From the NCBI GenBank assembly GCA_965146665.1, contig CBCTHE010000006.1, forward strand, positions 124,001 to 188,000: a stretch of DNA of 64,000 bases, given 5' to 3'. Origin of the DNA: Ructibacterium sp965146665 (lineage in GTDB: Bacteria > Bacillota > Clostridia > Monoglobales > Monoglobaceae). Both the position numbers and the translations under genes were made by a program. Below are positions 28,111 to 36,024 of this stretch, piece by piece. The first letter of the stretch is position 1. The number at the start of each line of letters is the position of its first letter. The notes beneath the pieces were generated by a model. The model was not told the DNA's origin. It ran no database searches and saw nothing but the letters and a program-made list of their open reading frames with translations.

Positions 28111-28145
28111 CCTGAAATTGCTATAAGATTGGAGAGACGAAAGTT

Positions 28146-28913
28146 ATGCTGTTTGATACACACGCGCATTTTGACGACCCGCAGTTTGACCCGGACCGGG
28201 ATTTTGTGATCCGGAGCCTGAAGGATTATGGCGTAGACCGGGTGATGAACATTGGCGCGAATCTGGAAACCTCCCGCCGCGCCGTACAGCTCGCGGCGGA
28301 ATATGACTTTTTTTATGCCTCGGTGGGCGTCCACCCCAGCGACACCGCGGGGATGACAGAGGACGATCTCAAAGCCCTGCGGGATCTGGCGGTATCCAAC
28401 CCAAAGGTCAGGGCCATTGGTGAGATTGGTTTGGATTATCACTATGACGATTCTGACCCGGAGGAGCAGAAGCGCTGGCTGACCAGCCAGCTTGAGCTGG
28501 CAAAGGAATTGGATATGCCGGTGGTCATCCATGACCGGGAGTCCAAAGGGCAGTGCATTGAAATTCTCAGGCGGATGGGCATAGCAAACGGCGTGATGCA
28601 CTGCTTTTCCGGCAGCGCGGAAACTGCCGGAGAGCTTGTGAAAATGGGGTTTATGATCTCATTCACCGGTGTGCTCACGTTCAAGAATGCCCGGCGTGCG
28701 GCGGAGGCCTGCGCCGCAGTGCCGCTGGAACGGCTTATGATTGAGACAGACTGCCCCTATATGGCACCGGAGCCCCACCGGGGGGAGCGGAATTTCAGCG
28801 GCTATGTGGAGTTTGTCGCCAGAAAAATGGCGGAGATCAAGGGCGTTTCTTTTGAGGAGCTGGCCCGAATCACCACGGAAAACGCACTTCGGTTTTACAG
28901 GATTGAAGCATAG
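28146..28913 (+). CDS. TatD-family metal-dependent hydrolase/DNase
   Basis: 255 residues, a TIM-barrel amidohydrolase with two metal ions. Ligand motifs are all present: DTHAHFDDP at the N-terminus, GEIGLDYHYDD near residue 95, VVIHDRES near 128, MHCFSG near 153 and IETDCPYMAPEPHRG near 200. Family members act as 3-prime to 5-prime exonucleases in DNA repair, or in related nucleic acid turnover. ATG supported by GGAGAG eleven bases upstream. It is a single gene driven by the promoter shared with proA, and converges on the GGDEF gene; no clear terminator lies in the 91-base gap between them. Confidence 0.93.
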   Translation: MLFDTHAHFDDPQFDPDRDFVIRSLKDYGVDRVMNIGANLETSRRAVQLAAEYDFFYASVGVHPSDTAGMTEDDLKALRDLAVSNPKVRAIGEIGLDYHYDDSDPEEQKRWLTSQLELAKELDMPVVIHDRESKGQCIEILRRMGIANGVMHCFSGSAETAGELVKMGFMISFTGVLTFKNARRAAEACAAVPLERLMIETDCPYMAPEPHRGERNFSGYVEFVARKMAEIKGVSFEELARITTENALRFYRIEA

Positions 28914-29004
28914 GCTGGCACACCAAAAGGAGGCCCTGATCAAAAGAGCTCCCGCCTGCCGTGCATCCGAATTTGACAGATATCTTATACTCTTTGCGGA
29001 AGGT

Positions 29005-30183
29005 TCAGCGCGGTGTGGATAAGCCGCCGCATTCCTTCTGCATTTTTTTATTCAAATACATACGTTCATCCGCGCGCGCGAAGACCTTTTCCAGCGTGTC
29101 CCGGCCATCCGGACGAAGATAGTCGAAGCCGGCCGCCAGGGACAGAGGAAGGCCGAGCAGCTCCTGCTCTTGCGCCGCGGCTTCGGAGAGCGCCCCGAGC
29201 TTTTCCTGCACAGCGGATTCTGACGGTTCCCGGCAAATGACCGCGAATTCATCGCCGCCCAGGCGAAACAGGCTCCGCGGTTCATCGGAAAAGACCTTTT
29301 TCAGAGTGCGGGCCGCCGCCTGCAAGACCAGATCGCCGGACTGATGGCCAAAAGAATCGTTGATGCGCTTCAAATTATTGAGGTCAAACACAATGCAAAA
29401 GAGTTTTCCCTCCTGGGCCTGTTCCCCGGCTGCGGCGTTGATTCGTTCCACATAGGCGGCACGGTTGGCAAGACCGGTCAGGGAATCCGTGTACGCAATG
29501 CGATAGATTTCCTTTTCCTTCTCAAGAAGCCGGTTTTGTTCGGAAATCCGGCGGGTCTTTTGAATGGAGGTCACAAAAACAATATAGCAGGAGAGGACAA
29601 TTAGGGAGAACACTAGGTAAACCGGCCCGTATTCGACCCGCTCAATCAGGGGCTTGGGATAGGCCGCGAAAAAGATGAGGCCAAAGTAGATCAGCGCGTT
29701 GGCGATGGCCATATCCCGCCAGCCCACACTGGGAATATCCAAGAGCTCGTGATAGCGCCTGAAGTGTTTTCGCCCGGCGAGGTATACCCCGAGAAAGAGC
29801 GCCGCCGTGACCATAAGGGTGAGCAGATTGCTGAACAGCCGGTTTTGCAGCAGAACGCCCGCATACCTTCCGCAGAAGCCGATGATAAGGGTGACGGAAT
29901 CCACAAAGCAGAAGGTCATGAAAAAGCGGCTGTCCTTGTGTTTGGAAAGGTACAGGAACAGCAGCAGACTGGGGACGCTCATGCAAAGGGCGGATGACAG
30001 CGAGGCGGGCAGCAGAAACACATAGGTGGCCAGAAAATAGGCCACGATGATGATGCCACAGCCGCCGTACATAAGGATTTTCTCCAAAAGACGGTCCCGC
30101 TTCAGGGAGATCAGCCGGGTGAAGATCAGCAGATCAAAGAATATGATGACCAGGTCGTTTAAAATAGGTATGAGCTGTTTCAT
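29005..30183 (-). CDS. Membrane-bound diguanylate cyclase (GGDEF protein)
   Basis: 392 residues. About six hydrophobic spans in the first 210 residues form a membrane sensor of unknown ligand, followed by a short linker (residues 210-235) and a GGDEF domain (DSLTGLANRAAYVERI to the end). The active site loop FRLGGDEFAVI is intact, so synthesis of cyclic di-GMP is expected. The RxxD inhibitory site is not at its usual place six residues before GGDEF (DEPR is there instead), so product inhibition may be lacking. It follows the AraC gene on the same strand by 75 bases and could be co-transcribed. There is no EAL or PilZ gene in the window. Confidence 0.9.
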   Translation of the reverse strand: MKQLIPILNDLVIIFFDLLIFTRLISLKRDRLLEKILMYGGCGIIIVAYFLATYVFLLPASLSSALCMSVPSLLLFLYLSKHKDSRFFMTFCFVDSVTLIIGFCGRYAGVLLQNRLFSNLLTLMVTAALFLGVYLAGRKHFRRYHELLDIPSVGWRDMAIANALIYFGLIFFAAYPKPLIERVEYGPVYLVFSLIVLSCYIVFVTSIQKTRRISEQNRLLEKEKEIYRIAYTDSLTGLANRAAYVERINAAAGEQAQEGKLFCIVFDLNNLKRINDSFGHQSGDLVLQAAARTLKKVFSDEPRSLFRLGGDEFAVICREPSESAVQEKLGALSEAAAQEQELLGLPLSLAAGFDYLRPDGRDTLEKVFARADERMYLNKKMQKECGGLSTPR

Positions 30184-30258
30184 AGAAAGAACCTCCTTGG
30201 TTCGGCTTTCGTTTCATCTCTTCAGCCGCCGCGCACCTGGGCGGCTGCGGCGTCACCG

Positions 30259-31143
30259 CTATAAAAGGCGGAGGCTTTCCTGCCGGTACCGGGCCGGTGT
30301 GGTTCCGGTCAGCGCCTTGAACTGGGCAATGAAATTGCTTTTGCTCTGATATCCCACGGCCTCCGCGATTTCGTCCAGCGAAGCGTCCGTGGAACGGAGC
30401 AGAAGTTTCGCGCGGCTGATGCGGCAGTTGGTCAGATACTCGTAGGGGGTCTCGCCCAGCTGTTTTTTGAACAGACGGACGAAATGGTATTTGGAGAGCC
30501 GGGCCAGTCCGGCGAGCATATCCAGGGTCAGCGGATCCTGATAATGCCCGCGGATGTACGCGGCGGCATTGGCGATGTCTGTATGGCGGCCGGAAAGGGC
30601 GCCGGCGGGTTCCCGCGGGGCTAGGTGTCCGGAGAGCAGTGTGGTCAGCAGATTGGACAGGTGATTGGAGATCTGCACTGCGCTGCGGAGGCCGCGCCCC
30701 TGGGCCAATGCGGCCAGGGCGCGGAAATCCGCGCCGAATTGCGCGCCGTCCGGAACGGAAATCAGCGTATAATGGGTTCCGGCTGGGAAGGCGCTGTTGA
30801 TATGCGCGGCATAGACCTCCGCGCCGGAGCCGCCGAAGTGAATCCACTGGTTGTGCCAGCACGGTGTCTCCGCGGCATAACGGTGCCGCTCCGGACAGTG
30901 TATGATCAAAACAGTGCCGGGGGTCAGGCGGAGTGTCTGTTCCGCTGTCTGAAAGACTCCGGTTCCGCCGATTGTGTATATCAGCTGATACCCCTCCCGG
31001 CTGTCCCGCTCCACATAGTACCCGCCGCCGGCGCGGAAATCCCCCAGCTCTGTCATATGAAAGGGCAGGGCGCGGGCGGTTTCTGACTCCGGGACGATGA
31101 ACCAGTCAGAGTCCGGCGCAATGTCAAGACAGTAATCCAGCAT
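30259..31143 (-). CDS. AraC-family transcriptional regulator with cupin-like sensor domain
   Basis: 294 residues from the chosen start. GGAGGG lies seven bases before the ATG at 31143; an ATG directly before it (31146) is also possible. The N-terminal half resembles an AraC-type cupin (PGTVLIIHCPERHRYA), which would bind a sugar; the C-terminal hundred residues carry the two helix-turn-helix motifs (LARLSKYHFVRLFKKQ, and AVGYQSKSNFIAQFKALTG). Its neighbours are manA and the rhamnose genes, so a mannose or rhamnose related ligand is a reasonable guess only. It is on the same strand as manA, 184 bases downstream of that gene's stop. Confidence 0.88.
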   Translation of the reverse strand: MLDYCLDIAPDSDWFIVPESETARALPFHMTELGDFRAGGGYYVERDSREGYQLIYTIGGTGVFQTAEQTLRLTPGTVLIIHCPERHRYAAETPCWHNQWIHFGGSGAEVYAAHINSAFPAGTHYTLISVPDGAQFGADFRALAALAQGRGLRSAVQISNHLSNLLTTLLSGHLAPREPAGALSGRHTDIANAAAYIRGHYQDPLTLDMLAGLARLSKYHFVRLFKKQLGETPYEYLTNCRISRAKLLLRSTDASLDEIAEAVGYQSKSNFIAQFKALTGTTPARYRQESLRLL

Positions 31144-31264
31144 CATGCTTCCCTCCGTTCTTTTCTCCATCATACAACAACTCTAAGAAAAAAGCAACAT
31201 TTTGATATGAATTCGCAAGAACCGGGATTGAAAAAAACAGACGGGTGGGATAAAATGATCCCAG

Positions 31265-31299
31265 AAAAAGAAACGGCCGCCCTCCTTACGGAGGACAGC
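31265..31299 (-). terminator. Terminator after manA
   Basis: On the minus strand GCTGTCCTCC pairs with GGAGGGCGGC (two wobble pairs) around GTAA, followed by a T-rich tail. It separates manA from the AraC gene. Confidence 0.7.
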
Positions 31300-31327
31300 C
31301 GCAGCGGCAAAGCCAAAGTTGTCCGGA

Positions 31328-32287
31328 CTATACATACGAAAGAATTACTTCGCAGTTCCCGCTGATGGTACAGCGCTGATCCTGCGCCGGGATAAAGATG
31401 CTGTCCCCCTTCCGGAAGGCCAGCGTTTCGCCCTCCATGGTCAGGGCGCCGCTCCCCTCGGTTATGATCAGGGAACGGAAGGTATCCGGAGTGATCCGGA
31501 GCTCCGCATGGGAAACAACATCCAGCTTTTCTGCCGTAAAGTACGCGCAGGAGGCCAGCAGTCTCCGGGTGTGCCCATCGTGCCGTTCCGTTTGGCCGCC
31601 GGTTTCCATACCGGCCGCGGGACACAGAGTTGAGACCTCAATGGCCTGACGGATGTGCAGCTGGCGGGGATTCCCCTGTGCGTCCCGGCGGTCGTAGTCA
31701 TAGACCCGGTAGGTGGTGTTGGAATTCTGCTGAATCTCACAGATGACAATGCCCTTGCCAATGGCATGCACTGTGCCGGATTGGATAAAGAACACGTCCC
31801 CCTTGTGAACCTCCACCCGGTTCAGCACATCAAGCAGGGTGTTGTTCTCAATCCGCTCTTGGAACTCGTCCTTGGTAATGCTGGTATTCAGCCCATAGTA
31901 GAGGCTGGCGCCCTCTTCGGCGTCCAGGATATACCACATCTCGGTCTTGCCGTATTCGCCCTCGTTTTTCAGGGCATAGGCATCATCCGGATGGACCTGA
32001 ATGGAGAGGTTGTCCTTTGCGTCAATGAACTTGATCAGAATGGGGAAATAGTCAAAGGCCGCCGCCCGGGTTCCCAGAACGGCGGAGCCGTGCTTTTCGA
32101 GATAACCGGAGAGGGAAAGCCCCTGATCCGGGCCGGAGGCGACAATGCTCTGGCCGTCCTTGTGGGTGGAAAGCTCCCAGCTCTCAGCCACAATGTCAAG
32201 ATCGCTCTTTTTCCCATACTGGGTTTTCAGTTTGGTCCCGCCCCAAAGATAGTCTTTGAAGGCGGGAGAAAGTAAAATCGGCTGCAT
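31328..32287 (-). CDS. manA: Mannose-6-phosphate isomerase, class I
   Basis: Interconverts mannose 6-phosphate and fructose 6-phosphate. 319 residues, the length of the short Bacillota type. The cupin zinc site is visible in order: QVHPDDAY (Gln and His), GKTEMWYIL (Glu) and SGTVHAIGKG (His). LWGGTKLKTQYGK at the N-terminus is characteristic. AGGAGGAC is found seven bases before the ATG. It lies eleven bases after the RpiB-like gene and must share its transcript. With the beta-mannan operon at 38355-45393, it would bring mannose into glycolysis, once a phosphomannomutase not present here has acted on mannose 1-phosphate. Confidence 0.95.
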   Translation of the reverse strand: MQPILLSPAFKDYLWGGTKLKTQYGKKSDLDIVAESWELSTHKDGQSIVASGPDQGLSLSGYLEKHGSAVLGTRAAAFDYFPILIKFIDAKDNLSIQVHPDDAYALKNEGEYGKTEMWYILDAEEGASLYYGLNTSITKDEFQERIENNTLLDVLNRVEVHKGDVFFIQSGTVHAIGKGIVICEIQQNSNTTYRVYDYDRRDAQGNPRQLHIRQAIEVSTLCPAAGMETGGQTERHDGHTRRLLASCAYFTAEKLDVVSHAELRITPDTFRSLIITEGSGALTMEGETLAFRKGDSIFIPAQDQRCTISGNCEVILSYV

Positions 32288-32298
32288 GGAAGTCCTCC

Positions 32299-32937
32299 TT
32301 AGCCAAGGATGCCCTTGATGTATTCCGCGATTTCAGGAACCTGACAGTTGGGGAAGAACAGATCGGCAAATTTTTCGCCGCTGACCGCGGTCTTTAAAAA
32401 TTCCTGGTCAATGTTCTTGAGCACGGTCATGATATCCTGATGGGTGACTTTTTTGACCTCGTCCAGGATCTTCTTGTTCCGCTGTTCGGGAACCGCGCGC
32501 TCTCTGGGATAGCCGAGACCAAACTCGCCGGAGAACAGCTTTTCAAAGGTGTACTGCAGGTTCAGCTCAGCGCCCCAGCCAAAGTTCTGGGCAAAGGGCA
32601 TGGCCACCGCGTTGCCGTTGTTCACCTGCGCGAACAGATAGCCGTCTGTGGGATCGGTCACATGACCGCACAGCACGCCGGGGAAGGAATTGAGCGCCAG
32701 CATTGCGCCCTGTCCGGTGCCGCAGCCGGTGACAACGAAGTCCACAGCCTTGCTGCCCAGCAGGATTGCCGCCAGAAGTCCGTTCATGACATAGGTGAGC
32801 TGGGTGTCGTCCTCGGCGGTGTACATACCGAAGTTGAGAACCTCGTGGCCCATGGGCTCTACCACAGATTTCAGGGTATTGCAGATCAGCTCGTTTTTCG
32901 CGGCCTGAGAATTTTCATTGATCAAAGCGATTTTCAT
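32299..32937 (-). CDS. RpiB/LacAB-family sugar-phosphate isomerase, resembling the unsaturated-uronate isomerase DhuI
   Basis: 212 residues. AAGGAGT is eight bases ahead of the ATG at 32937; a GTG nine bases further up overlaps that site and is rejected. The RpiB fold is evident: MKIALINENSQ, GHEVLNFGMY, and VVTGCGTGQGAM with the catalytic Cys72. It is longer than ordinary RpiB (about 145-150), with a C-terminal part (YPRERAVPEQRN, then VKKVTHQDIMTVLKNID). As I remember them, these features match streptococcal DhuI, which isomerises 4-deoxy-L-threo-5-hexosulose uronate, the sugar that GH88 enzymes release from lyase products. PL8, GH88 and heparinase-like genes in this window support that role. 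A ribose or rhamnose-related isomerase is the alternative. It shares a bidirectional promoter with rhaB. Confidence 0.75.
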   Translation of the reverse strand: MKIALINENSQAAKNELICNTLKSVVEPMGHEVLNFGMYTAEDDTQLTYVMNGLLAAILLGSKAVDFVVTGCGTGQGAMLALNSFPGVLCGHVTDPTDGYLFAQVNNGNAVAMPFAQNFGWGAELNLQYTFEKLFSGEFGLGYPRERAVPEQRNKKILDEVKKVTHQDIMTVLKNIDQEFLKTAVSGEKFADLFFPNCQVPEIAEYIKGILG

Positions 32938-32960
32938 GATAAACACTCCTTATTTAGTAG

Positions 32961-33010
32961 TTGAAATTATTTTCATCTATTAGTATAATAGGACGCAGAG
33001 GGTTTGTCAA
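32961..33010. promoter_or_regulatory. Bidirectional promoter of the rpiB-like gene and rhaB, sharing one -10 region
   Basis: On the + strand TTGAAA (32961-32966), 17 bases, TATAAT (32984-32989) drive rhaB. On the minus strand TTGACA (33010-33005), 17 bases, TATACT (32987-32982) drive the isomerase and manA. The two -10 hexamers overlap by four bases. Both are close to sigma-A consensus. Confidence 0.75.
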
Positions 33011-33036
33011 TGAAGATTTTGAACAGACTTTAAAAA

Positions 33037-33071
33037 CCTTCCGCCGGGAAACATGGAAATATTGCGGAAGG
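33037..33071 (+). repeat. Inverted repeat in the rhaB leader
   Basis: CCTTCCGC and GCGGAAGG, eight perfect pairs 19 bases apart, between the promoter and the AAGGAGG of rhaB. It may be a regulator site or an RNA hairpin. Confidence 0.5.
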
Positions 33072-33103
33072 GTGGAAATGCGTGAAAATAAGGAGGAATT
33101 CAA

Positions 33104-34507
33104 ATGACAAAATACTATCTTGCGGTGGATATCGGGGCTTCCAGCGGCCGGCATATGCTGGCGTCCCTTGTGGACGGAAAGATCGTGCTGGAAGAGGTCT
33201 ACCGCTTCAAGAACCTGCTGGCGGAAAAGAACGGCCATCTGTGCTGGGATCTGGATCGGCTGTTCGGTGAGATCGTAAACGGCCTCAAGGCCTGCAAAGA
33301 GCTGGGAAAGATTCCATACAGCATGGGGATCGACACCTGGGGCGTGGATTTTGTGCTCCTGGACAGGGAAGGGAAAATTCTGGGCGATACCATTGCGTAC
33401 CGGGATTCCAGAACCGAGGGAATGGATGAAAAGGTGGAGAAGGTTGTGTCCGCAGAGGCGCTCTATGCCCGCACCGGAATTCAGAAGCAGTCCTTTAACA
33501 CCATCTATCAGCTGACGGCGGTTAAGGAACAGACGCCGGAGCTCATGGAGCAGGCCGAGACCTGGCTTATGCTTCCTTCCTATTTCAAGTTCCTGCTGAC
33601 CGGAAAGAAAAAGATTGAGTATACCAATGCCAGCACCACCGGACTTTTGAATGCGGAAACCAAGGATTGGGACAGGGAACTGATCCGGGATCTGGGATTT
33701 AAGGAAAGCCTGTTTGGCGAAATCTGCATGCCCATGACCGAGGTGGGAAACTTCACCCCGGAGATGCAGGAAGAAATCGGGTTTGACTGTAAGGTCATTC
33801 TCCCGGCCACCCATGACACCGGCAGCGCGGTGCTCGCTGTACCCATGGAGCATGGCGAGGGCATCTACATCAGCTCCGGAACCTGGTCGCTGATGGGCGT
33901 GGAGCGTACTGTGCCCAACTGCACGGAGGAGAGCCGTCTGGAGAACCTCACCAATGAGGGCGGCGTGGATTACAGGTACCGGTATCTCCGGAATATAATG
34001 GGGCTTTGGATCATCCAGTCCATTAAGCGGAATCTGGAGGATGCCTATTCCTTCAATGATCTGGAACAGCTTGCCCGTGAAAACAGCGGTTTTTCCTCCC
34101 GGGTGGACGTGAACGATCAGCGGTTTATGGCGCCGAAGAATATGATTGAGGCCATCCGCAGCTATTGCCGGGATACCGGCCAGGCCGTACCGGAGTCCGT
34201 GGGAGAGGTCATGCAGTGCGCCTATGCCAGCCTTGCGCGCTGTTATGCGCAGTCCGCCGGGGCCATTGAAAAGGTTCTGTGCCGGAAGTATGACTGTATA
34301 CGGATTGTGGGCGGCGGCTGTCAGGATGGATATTTGAATGAGCTGACAGCGCGGGCAACCGGAAAGACGGTGTATGCGGGACCGGTGGAGGCAACTGCAC
34401 TTGGAAATGTTCTGGCCCAGCTCATGGCCGACGGCACAGTGGCGGATATAGAGGCCGCGCGGGCTCTGATCCGGGCGTCTTTCCCGATCAAAAAGGTGGA
34501 GGCATAG
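33104..34507 (+). CDS. rhaB: Rhamnulokinase
   Basis: Phosphorylates L-rhamnulose at C1 with ATP. 467 residues, FGGY sugar kinase family, usual length. The N-terminal phosphate loop YLAVDIGASSGRHML, the middle signature GIDTWGVDFVLLD, the substrate region HDTGSAV and SSGTWSLMG, and the C-terminal IVGGGCQDGYLN are all as in RhaB. AAGGAGG is ten bases upstream of the ATG. It is followed by rhaA in the same direction after 91 bases. The aldolase that would complete the route (rhaD) is not in the window. The kinase could also accept related ketoses such as fuculose; the rhaA partner favours rhamnose. Confidence 0.95.
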   Translation: MTKYYLAVDIGASSGRHMLASLVDGKIVLEEVYRFKNLLAEKNGHLCWDLDRLFGEIVNGLKACKELGKIPYSMGIDTWGVDFVLLDREGKILGDTIAYRDSRTEGMDEKVEKVVSAEALYARTGIQKQSFNTIYQLTAVKEQTPELMEQAETWLMLPSYFKFLLTGKKKIEYTNASTTGLLNAETKDWDRELIRDLGFKESLFGEICMPMTEVGNFTPEMQEEIGFDCKVILPATHDTGSAVLAVPMEHGEGIYISSGTWSLMGVERTVPNCTEESRLENLTNEGGVDYRYRYLRNIMGLWIIQSIKRNLEDAYSFNDLEQLARENSGFSSRVDVNDQRFMAPKNMIEAIRSYCRDTGQAVPESVGEVMQCAYASLARCYAQSAGAIEKVLCRKYDCIRIVGGGCQDGYLNELTARATGKTVYAGPVEATALGNVLAQLMADGTVADIEAARALIRASFPIKKVEA

Positions 34508-34598
34508 CGCCGAAGCCCATGCCGCCGGGGCCCGCCCTTTCAAATTCTGAAAAAATAAAAATGTATTGCGATAGAAACTTGATAGAAGGGAGCTCGAA

Positions 34599-35846
34599 AT
34601 GATGAGCAGATATGAAGAAGCAAAACAAAAATACGCCGCCCTTGGCGTTGACACGGACGCGGCGATTCAGGCGCTGGAGGGAAAGGCCATTTCCATCCAT
34701 TGCTGGCAGGGCGACGACGTGACCGGGTTTGAGAACGGCGGGGCCCTCACCGGGGGCATCCAGGCCACAGGTAATTATCCGGGCAAGGCCAGAACGCCGC
34801 AGGAGCTGTTCGCGGACTATGACAAGGCGCTTTCCATGATACCGGGCCGGCACCGGATCAACATTCACGCCAGCTACAGCGTGACGGACGAGAAGGCGGA
34901 CCGGGACCAGCTGGAGCCCCGGCACTTCCAGGCGTGGGTGGACTATGCCAAAGAGCGGGGACTGGGGATTGACTTCAATCCTACCTTTTTCTCCCATCCC
35001 AAGGCGGATGACGGCCTGACCCTGTCCCATCCGGACAAGGAGATCCGGGACTTCTGGATCCGGCATGCAAAGGCCTGCCGGAAGATTGCCGCGTACATTG
35101 GTGAGCAGCTGGGTACGCCCTGTTTGAACAACATCTGGATTCCGGACGGATACAAGGATATTCCCGGGGACCGGCTGGGTCCTAGAAAGCGGCTGAAGGA
35201 GGCCCTGGACGACATTTTCTCGGTGAAATACGACAGCAAATATATCATTGACTGTGTGGAGTCCAAGGTGTTTGGCATCGGTGTGGAGGCTTATACCGTC
35301 GGTTCCCATGAGTTCTACATGGGCTATGCGTCCAGTCATGACAACGTGTATGTGCTTCTGGACAACGGCCACTATCACCCGACGGAGATGGTGTCAGACA
35401 AAATCCCGTCCCTGCTCTTGTACTTTGACAAGCTCCCCCTGCATGTGACCCGGCCCATGCGCTGGGACAGTGATCACGTGGTACTGCTGGATGACGAGCT
35501 CAAGGAGATCGCAAAGGAGATCGTGCGCAATGACGCCATGGACAAGGTGCTGATCGGCCTGGATTATTTTGACGCCAGCATCAACCGGATTGCGGCCTGG
35601 ATCGTGGGGACACGCAATATGCAGAAGGCTCTCCTGAACGCGTTGCTTCAGCCCTATGGGAAGATGAAGGAACTGCAGGATCAAGGCAGCATGACCGAGC
35701 TGATGATGCTCTCCGAGGCCATGAAGACCATGCCTCTGGGGGATGTCTGGGACTATTTCTGTGAAAAGAACAATGTGCCGGATGACTGCGGCTGGTTCGA
35801 GCCGGTGATGCAGTATGAAAAGGACGTATTGCAGAAAAGAAGCTGA
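34599..35846 (+). CDS. rhaA: L-rhamnose isomerase
   Basis: Converts L-rhamnose to L-rhamnulose in the cytoplasm. 415 residues, close to the 418 typical of the family. Metal and substrate motifs are visible: SIHCWQGDDVTGFE, INIHASYS, DFNPTFFSHPKA, and LDNGHYHPTEMV. Two ATG codons stand at the start; GGGAG six bases upstream of the first supports 34599. It is the second gene of the rhaBA unit and ends at a strong bidirectional terminator that also serves the convergent gene at 36025. Confidence 0.96.
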   Translation: MMSRYEEAKQKYAALGVDTDAAIQALEGKAISIHCWQGDDVTGFENGGALTGGIQATGNYPGKARTPQELFADYDKALSMIPGRHRINIHASYSVTDEKADRDQLEPRHFQAWVDYAKERGLGIDFNPTFFSHPKADDGLTLSHPDKEIRDFWIRHAKACRKIAAYIGEQLGTPCLNNIWIPDGYKDIPGDRLGPRKRLKEALDDIFSVKYDSKYIIDCVESKVFGIGVEAYTVGSHEFYMGYASSHDNVYVLLDNGHYHPTEMVSDKIPSLLLYFDKLPLHVTRPMRWDSDHVVLLDDELKEIAKEIVRNDAMDKVLIGLDYFDASINRIAAWIVGTRNMQKALLNALLQPYGKMKELQDQGSMTELMMLSEAMKTMPLGDVWDYFCEKNNVPDDCGWFEPVMQYEKDVLQKRS

Positions 35847-35895
35847 ATGAAATAAAGAAAAGAAGCGCCCCATGAGAAGGGCGCTCTGGAATGCT

Positions 35896-35936
35896 CCAAA
35901 AGGCAGGTGCTCGGTCAAAAGAGTGCCTGCCTTTTT
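35896..35936. terminator. Bidirectional terminator between rhaA and the convergent glycosidase-like gene
   Basis: AAAGGCAGGTGCTC pairs with GAGTGCCTGCCTTT (two wobble pairs). Loop and flanks closely match the terminator at 2030-2070, and the bases after both read CAG-Y-CTGA, so the two look like copies of one element. Confidence 0.85.
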
Positions 35937-36024
35937 CGACAGTCTGAGAAGAGGTTCTGTGACTATAGAATTTTTTGAAAATACTGCGGCTTCGTGCGGC
36001 AGCCCAAAACCAAAGGTGTTGATA

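Noticed and set aside
32954..34654. Minus-strand open frame of 566 codons across rhaB
   Set aside because: It lies wholly opposite a clear rhamnulokinase, has no ribosome binding site and a composition (His, Pro, Gly, Leu rich) typical of an antisense shadow of GC-rich coding sequence.
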